Positions 60,879-64,000 of a stretch of DNA of 64,000 bases are shown one piece after another; positions within the stretch are counted from its first letter, which is position 1, and the number at the start of each line of letters is the position of its first letter. Under the pieces are notes generated by a model. That model searched no databases, was not told the DNA's origin, and saw only the letters and a program-made list of their open reading frames with translations. A program made the position numbers and the translations under genes. Source of the DNA: Bacillota bacterium (GTDB taxonomy: Bacteria > Bacillota > Clostridia > Christensenellales > UMGS416). The stretch covers positions 62,001 to 126,000 of the forward strand of contig JAEYRH010000014.1 of the NCBI GenBank assembly GCA_023435705.1, read 5' to 3'.

Positions 60879-60924
60879 AAAAGGAGCCCGGTTTTTAGGC
60901 CGGGCAGGAGTAAGGAGGATTGTA

Positions 60925-61002
60925 ATGAAAAAGCACTGCTGCCGTCTCAATGATGGCCTCATCTCTGACTGCGACTACAGTATAATCAATACTTGTGAAT
61001 AA
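60925..61002 (+). CDS. Small cysteine-containing peptide (25 aa)
   Basis: ATG at 60925 lies seven bases after a perfect AAGGAGG. The 25 codons encode a peptide starting MKKHCCRLNDG and ending NTCE, with four Cys (positions 5, 6, 16, 24) and three Asp. There is no signal peptide and no known family. It could be a genuine small protein, a leader peptide, or chance; the strong ribosome site and upstream promoter-hairpin favour translation. Confidence 0.4.
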   Translation: MKKHCCRLNDGLISDCDYSIINTCE

Positions 61003-61218
61003 TTTATGAATGCACTGTTAACATACTGTTAGAGTTTATTTACAGAGTTTCAAGACAAAATATGCAACGAAGGATTTTTCATTTTTTCATGTCGCGATCA
61101 CATGTTATACGCAAATATGCAGCACGATGAATCTGAACCCTGAATGATTTTAAAGTATCCAAAAAACTGCTGGTTGTCAAGAAAAAAGTGTGAATTGTGC
61201 AAATGGAGGAGGCCGGCA

Positions 61219-61275
61219 ATGGCCGTCATCGCCAAATGCTGCTGTAGAAGTATTATCAGGCGTTGGTTGTTTTGA
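61219..61275 (+). CDS. Possible tiny ORF with a Cys triplet (18 aa)
   Basis: ATG at 61219 is preceded by GGAGGAGG. The 18-residue product contains KCCCR and ends RRWLF. It ends inside the promoter of the GyrI-like gene. It may be a leader peptide or chance; support is only the ribosome site. Confidence 0.25.
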   Translation: MAVIAKCCCRSIIRRWLF

Positions 61276-61300
61276 TGCTGCTTGGGAGCTGGGTTATACT
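61272..61300 (+). promoter_or_regulatory. Promoter of the GyrI-like gene
   Basis: TTGATG (61272-61277), 17-bp spacer, TATACT (61295-61300), 27 nt before the start codon. Confidence 0.6.
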
Positions 61301-61326
61301 TGGTTCTGAAAGCAGGAGGTGCAAAA

Positions 61327-61815
61327 ATGATCGAGATCAGAATTGAGGACAGGCCTTCCTTTGCCGTGCTTGGCAAGAAGGCCTGGATTGGCGGCGAAGG
61401 GAACGAGCAGTTCGGCCAATTTTGGGCACAGTGCAACAGTGACGGCACGATGGAACTTCTTCGGAAGGTTGGCATCCAGCCTGGCCCATGCACCGGCGGC
61501 ATGGCTTTGGGAGTATCCCGCGTGGAGGATGATCCGGAAAACCGCGAATTTTGGTTCATGGTGGCTATGGAAAGCGAAAAGGATGCTTCAAACGGGTTGG
61601 AGGCCTACACCGTGCCGGCATGCCGTTGGGCTGTTTTCAAAACGCGTGGTGCAATGCCGCTGGCGCTGGTGGAGGCTGAGATGCATGCCTTTGGCATCTG
61701 GCTGCCGGCATCAGGATACCGTCATGCAGCGGCGCCGGAGATGGAAGTTTATCCGCCGGATGATCCGGGGGAGGAGATGCTGGTGGAGTTCTGGTTGCCC
61801 CTTGAGTTAGCATAA
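61327..61815 (+). CDS. GyrI-like / effector-binding domain protein
   Basis: A 162-residue stand-alone effector-binding (GyrI-like, AraC E-binding) domain without a DNA-binding part. It opens with IEIRIEDRPSFAVLGKK, has GPCTGGMALGVSR, the VPACRWAVFKTRGAMP strand, and ends with EMLVEFWLPLE, the pattern of this family. Members bind small hydrophobic ligands, and some hydrolyse electrophiles or protect gyrase. ATG 61327 has CAGGAGGTG upstream. It is monocistronic and ends at a strong shared terminator. Confidence 0.83.
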   Translation: MIEIRIEDRPSFAVLGKKAWIGGEGNEQFGQFWAQCNSDGTMELLRKVGIQPGPCTGGMALGVSRVEDDPENREFWFMVAMESEKDASNGLEAYTVPACRWAVFKTRGAMPLALVEAEMHAFGIWLPASGYRHAAAPEMEVYPPDDPGEEMLVEFWLPLELA

Positions 61816-61823
61816 ATTTCTGT

Positions 61824-61864
61824 AAGCAGAAAGGGCTGACTGACGTCAGCCCTTTTCTGCTTAT
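61824..61864. terminator. Bidirectional terminator between GyrI-like and degV genes
   Basis: AAGCAGAAAGGGCTGAC and GTCAGCCCTTTTCTGCTT form a long stem with a TGAC loop and T/A runs on each side. Confidence 0.9.
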
Positions 61865-61874
61865 TCTCTTTTGA

Positions 61875-62702
61875 TCAATAGAAATAGGTATATCCAAACG
61901 CTCCCGGCCCCAGGTGAGACCCAATCACCGGGCTAATCGGGCCGACGTCAATCGGCACATCGGGGAAGCGATCGCGCAGCAGCTGGCGCAATTGCTCTGC
62001 ATTTTCCGGTGTGTCGATATGGAGCACCGAGATGCCCTTTACATTAGCCGGGACTGCCTGCTGGAGCGCTGCGAACATTGCCTTGCTGCCCTGCACCTTG
62101 GCGTAGGGGAAGAGCTTGCCCTCTCGCAGCACGATCACAGGAAGGATGTTTAGCAGCTTGCCCACAAAATACTGCGAGTTGTTGAGTCTGCCGCCTCGCT
62201 TCAGGTAAATCAGGTCGCCCACCGTCAGCGCAGCAAACATTGTGGGCGCCTGGGCGTTGACCAATGCGGCGACCTCCTCGGCGGTGGAGCCCGCTTCGGC
62301 AGCCTGCCAGGCAATCTTGACCAGATGCCTGAGGTTTCCCACTGCTGTCATTGAGTCGATCACCGTGATCCCTTTGCCGCCAGCCATTTCTGCCGCAGTC
62401 TGCGCGGAATTGACCGTGCCGCTGAGGCTGGAGGAGAGAAGAATCGCGATCACCTGCTTGCCCTGGCTCAGTGCTTTTTGGAACACCTCATAAAAGCGGC
62501 CGGCAGACGGCTGCGATGTGGTGGGGATGGATTTGGAGGCCGCGAGGCGGCTAAAATATTCAGAATAGGTATCCGGTTGGCCCTCTTCAAAGACCTCGTT
62601 TTCAAAATGGATGGATAATGGCACAATTTCGAGGCCCATTTGATTGATTTCCTGCTGGGTGAATGCCGCCGTGCTGTCAGACACGATCTGTATGTTACTC
62701 AA
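61875..62702 (-). CDS. DegV family fatty acid-binding protein
   Basis: A 275-residue DegV-fold protein. The N-terminus IQIVSDSTAAF, the middle TTSQPSAGRF and LSSSLSGTVNSAQ (fatty-acid headgroup Ser/Thr), LIYLKRGGRL and the final SPVIGSHLGPGAFG are all family hallmarks. In Gram-positives such proteins (FakB) hold fatty acids for the FakA kinase; no fakA is here. TTG start with AGAGG seven bases upstream. Confidence 0.95.
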   Translation of the reverse strand: MSNIQIVSDSTAAFTQQEINQMGLEIVPLSIHFENEVFEEGQPDTYSEYFSRLAASKSIPTTSQPSAGRFYEVFQKALSQGKQVIAILLSSSLSGTVNSAQTAAEMAGGKGITVIDSMTAVGNLRHLVKIAWQAAEAGSTAEEVAALVNAQAPTMFAALTVGDLIYLKRGGRLNNSQYFVGKLLNILPVIVLREGKLFPYAKVQGSKAMFAALQQAVPANVKGISVLHIDTPENAEQLRQLLRDRFPDVPIDVGPISPVIGSHLGPGAFGYTYFY

Positions 62703-62735
62703 AGGACTACCTCTTTACCGACTGGATTTGGACAA

Positions 62736-62764
62736 ATCGTATCAAATTTGCGGTGCACGGTCAA
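62736..62764 (-). promoter_or_regulatory. Promoter of the degV gene
   Basis: Minus strand TTGACC (62759-62764), 17-bp spacer, TACGAT (62736-62741). Confidence 0.6.
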
Positions 62765-62820
62765 TAGATTGCGCATAAATATTTTGATATTCTAAGAGAT
62801 ATAGGATTTTCATGTGGCCC

Positions 62821-62849
62821 CTGCAAAATATCACCATATTCCGTATAAT
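62821..62849 (+). promoter_or_regulatory. Possible promoter upstream of sigI
   Basis: TATAAT at 62844-62849 with CTGCAA 17 bp upstream. A GGCCCCTGC stretch at 62816-62824 could be part of a SigI-type -35 region if the operon is autoregulated; neither reading is strong. Confidence 0.35.
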
Positions 62850-62882
62850 ATGACGTGGACCCACATTCTGTAAAGGGAGCGT

Positions 62883-63635
62883 ATGCCTATGCCTGCAGCG
62901 ATAGCCGACTACAAGCAGGACGCCCTGAACACCCCGGAGGATATTGTGATGATGATCCGCCAGGGAGCGGAGGAGCTTCGCAACGCCTTCATCTCACAAT
63001 ACCAGCCCTATATCGCCTCTGTCACTGCGCGGCTCATCAACGGCCCGGCGCATGGCCGTGATGAGTACAGCGTGGCGATGGACGCGTTCAACGAGGCAAT
63101 TGACCGATATGAGCCATCGCGGAACCGTGGTTTTTTGTCATGGAGCGATTTGGTGATCAACCACAGGGTCATCGATTACATCCGCAGCAACAAAAGGCAT
63201 GAGCGGACCTACCCATTCACTTATTTTGAGGTGGATGGTGATGAGGAAGCTGTGGAAAGAGCCGTGACGCAGAACCCTGGCATGCTTGCCGATCACCTTG
63301 AGATCAAAGAGGAGATCGATGCCTTCCGCGAGCGACTTGGCTCATTCGGGATCAAGCTCACCGATCTGGTGCAGTGTGCTCCCAAGCACATTGACACCCG
63401 CGCGATGTGCGTGATGCTTGCCAGGCGGATTGTCTCCTCAGGAGAAATGTCTGCCCGGCTGGAGCGAACCGGCCAGTTGCCCATCGCCCAATTGATGGAC
63501 ACGGTGCGGATTGGGCGAAAAGCCATTGAGAACAACCGCAAGTATATCATTGCCATCTACATCATCCTGACCAGCGGCATGGAAATCATCAAAGGTTATA
63601 TCGATTTCATCGAGGAAGGGGCGCGAGGCAAATGA
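62883..63635 (+). CDS. sigI: RNA polymerase sigma factor SigI
   Basis: A 250-residue alternative sigma factor of the SigI family, held inactive by its membrane partner RsgI. Region 2 is recognisable from MDAFNEAIDRYEPSRNRGFLSWSDLVINHRVIDYIR, and the C-terminal SigI domain from RKAIENNRKYIIAIYIIL. In Bacillus it serves heat and cell-wall stress; in Clostridium thermocellum several copies control cellulosome genes. ATG 62883 follows AAGGGAG. The stop overlaps rsgI (ATGA), the standard arrangement. Confidence 0.93.
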   Translation: MPMPAAIADYKQDALNTPEDIVMMIRQGAEELRNAFISQYQPYIASVTARLINGPAHGRDEYSVAMDAFNEAIDRYEPSRNRGFLSWSDLVINHRVIDYIRSNKRHERTYPFTYFEVDGDEEAVERAVTQNPGMLADHLEIKEEIDAFRERLGSFGIKLTDLVQCAPKHIDTRAMCVMLARRIVSSGEMSARLERTGQLPIAQLMDTVRIGRKAIENNRKYIIAIYIILTSGMEIIKGYIDFIEEGARGK

Positions 63636-64000
63636 TCACGATGGGAACCGTGATGGAAATAGATAAGAAAATGGCTCTTGTGTTCACTTTGGATGGCGGC
63701 GTGGTTTTTATCAAGCCTCGGTTGGGCCTTTTTGTGGGCCAGCAAATAGCATTCTCTCGTAAAGAGCTGTTTCAGCAGCGCCCCAACAGGCTTTATGTAG
63801 CGCTGCCTACAGCGGTTGCTGCGGTGCTGATAGTCGCAATGGTGCTCATGAGCTTTATGGGTGGTGGTGGCGGCCAAATTCCTGAGCAGGAGCCTGGCCA
63901 ATGTGCGGCATTTATCGCGCTGGATATCAACCCCAGCATACAATTCAGAATTGATGATGACGGCAAGGTGATTGCGGCATCCGCTCTGAACAGTGATGGC
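63632..64000 (+). CDS. rsgI: Anti-sigma-I factor RsgI (N-terminal part, cut by window end)
   Basis: The visible 123 residues contain the cytoplasmic anti-sigma domain (about 1-50, MGTVMEIDKKMALVFTLDGG), one membrane helix (about 55-76, YVALPTAVAAVLIVAMVLM), and the start of the extracellular part with ALDINPSIQFRID, the conserved RsgI periplasmic motif. The sensor domain, which in cellulolytic species is a carbohydrate-binding module, lies beyond the window. Overlaps sigI by 4 bp. Confidence 0.92.
   Translation, partial: MITMGTVMEIDKKMALVFTLDGGVVFIKPRLGLFVGQQIAFSRKELFQQRPNRLYVALPTAVAAVLIVAMVLMSFMGGGGGQIPEQEPGQCAAFIALDINPSIQFRIDDDGKVIAASALNSDG

Larger units (their letters stand above)
60829..61326. 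other. 498-bp intergenic region with small ORFs and regulatory signals
   Basis: Within it I see a promoter (60850-60878), a 5' hairpin GCCCGG/CCGGGC (60886-60905), a 25-codon ORF with a strong ribosome site, three 11-bp-spaced TTAACA-like repeats (61018-61045), an AT-rich stretch with nothing recognisable (61046-61200), a second tiny ORF and the promoter of the GyrI-like gene. Confidence 0.5.

Noticed and set aside
1..64000. CRISPR arrays, tRNA or rRNA genes, insertion sequences, prophage
   Set aside because: Looked for on both strands; no regularly spaced repeats, cloverleaf-like genes, transposase or phage genes were recognised.

Overview
The window is a gene-dense stretch (roughly 58-60 % G+C by eye) of what looks like the chromosome of an anaerobic, plant-polysaccharide-using member of the Bacillota, class Clostridia. 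The evidence is a T-box-controlled trp operon, a clostridial-order rnfCDGEAB operon, a SigI/RsgI pair, a glycyl radical enzyme with its activase, DegV and GyrI-like small proteins, sigma-A type promoters, strong Shine-Dalgarno sites and frequent GTG/TTG starts. I cannot name the species. I saw no rRNA, tRNA, CRISPR array, prophage or transposase.

Layout. 1-5.4 kb: the 3' part of pnp, an M16 peptidase, and a UroD-like methyltransferase-family protein paired with an esterase. 5.5-8.4 kb: a PfkB sugar kinase, a DUF3237 protein and a LacI regulator. 8.4-15.4 kb: a complete tryptophan operon trpEGDCFBA behind a T-box whose likely specifier codon is TGG (Trp), with a multi-branched palindromic repeat between trpG and trpD. 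15.5-19.8 kb: TetR regulator, MMPL transporter and a secreted heptad-repeat protein. 20.1-22.8 kb: an aspartate-type aminotransferase and a DRE-TIM condensing enzyme that could be a Re-citrate or homocitrate synthase relative. 22.9-26.1 kb: a two-gene NHEJ system (Ku plus PE-ligase-polymerase LigD). 26.3-31.3 kb: a sugar-acid block with an SDR and a LarA-type nickel racemase homologue converging on gluconokinase and 6-phosphogluconate dehydrogenase. 31.5-36.7 kb: the Rnf ion-pumping ferredoxin:NAD oxidoreductase.

36.7-60 kb is an accessory carbohydrate island. It has a clan GH-A hydrolase divergent from a three-gene operon (glycyl radical enzyme, radical-SAM activase, FAD oxidoreductase), a GH39-like hydrolase with an Asp/Glu-racemase-family protein, a TIM-barrel isomerase, four tandem beta-lactamase-fold serine hydrolases, four tandem alpha/beta-hydrolase esterases, a GH51 arabinofuranosidase, and a GH29 fucosidase with a zinc alcohol dehydrogenase. 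None of these hydrolases shows a signal peptide, so the island looks built to strip acyl groups and take apart decorated oligosaccharides inside the cell; no transporter is present. 60-64 kb holds a YggS protein, tiny cysteine-containing ORFs, a GyrI-like protein, DegV, and sigI with the start of rsgI, cut by the window end.

Most promising for new biology: the glycyl radical operon of unknown substrate, whose activase appears to start with ATC; the LarA-like/SDR sugar-acid module; the tandem esterase arrays; and an RnfE CxxCxxCxxC tail encoded entirely inside an out-of-frame overlap with rnfA.
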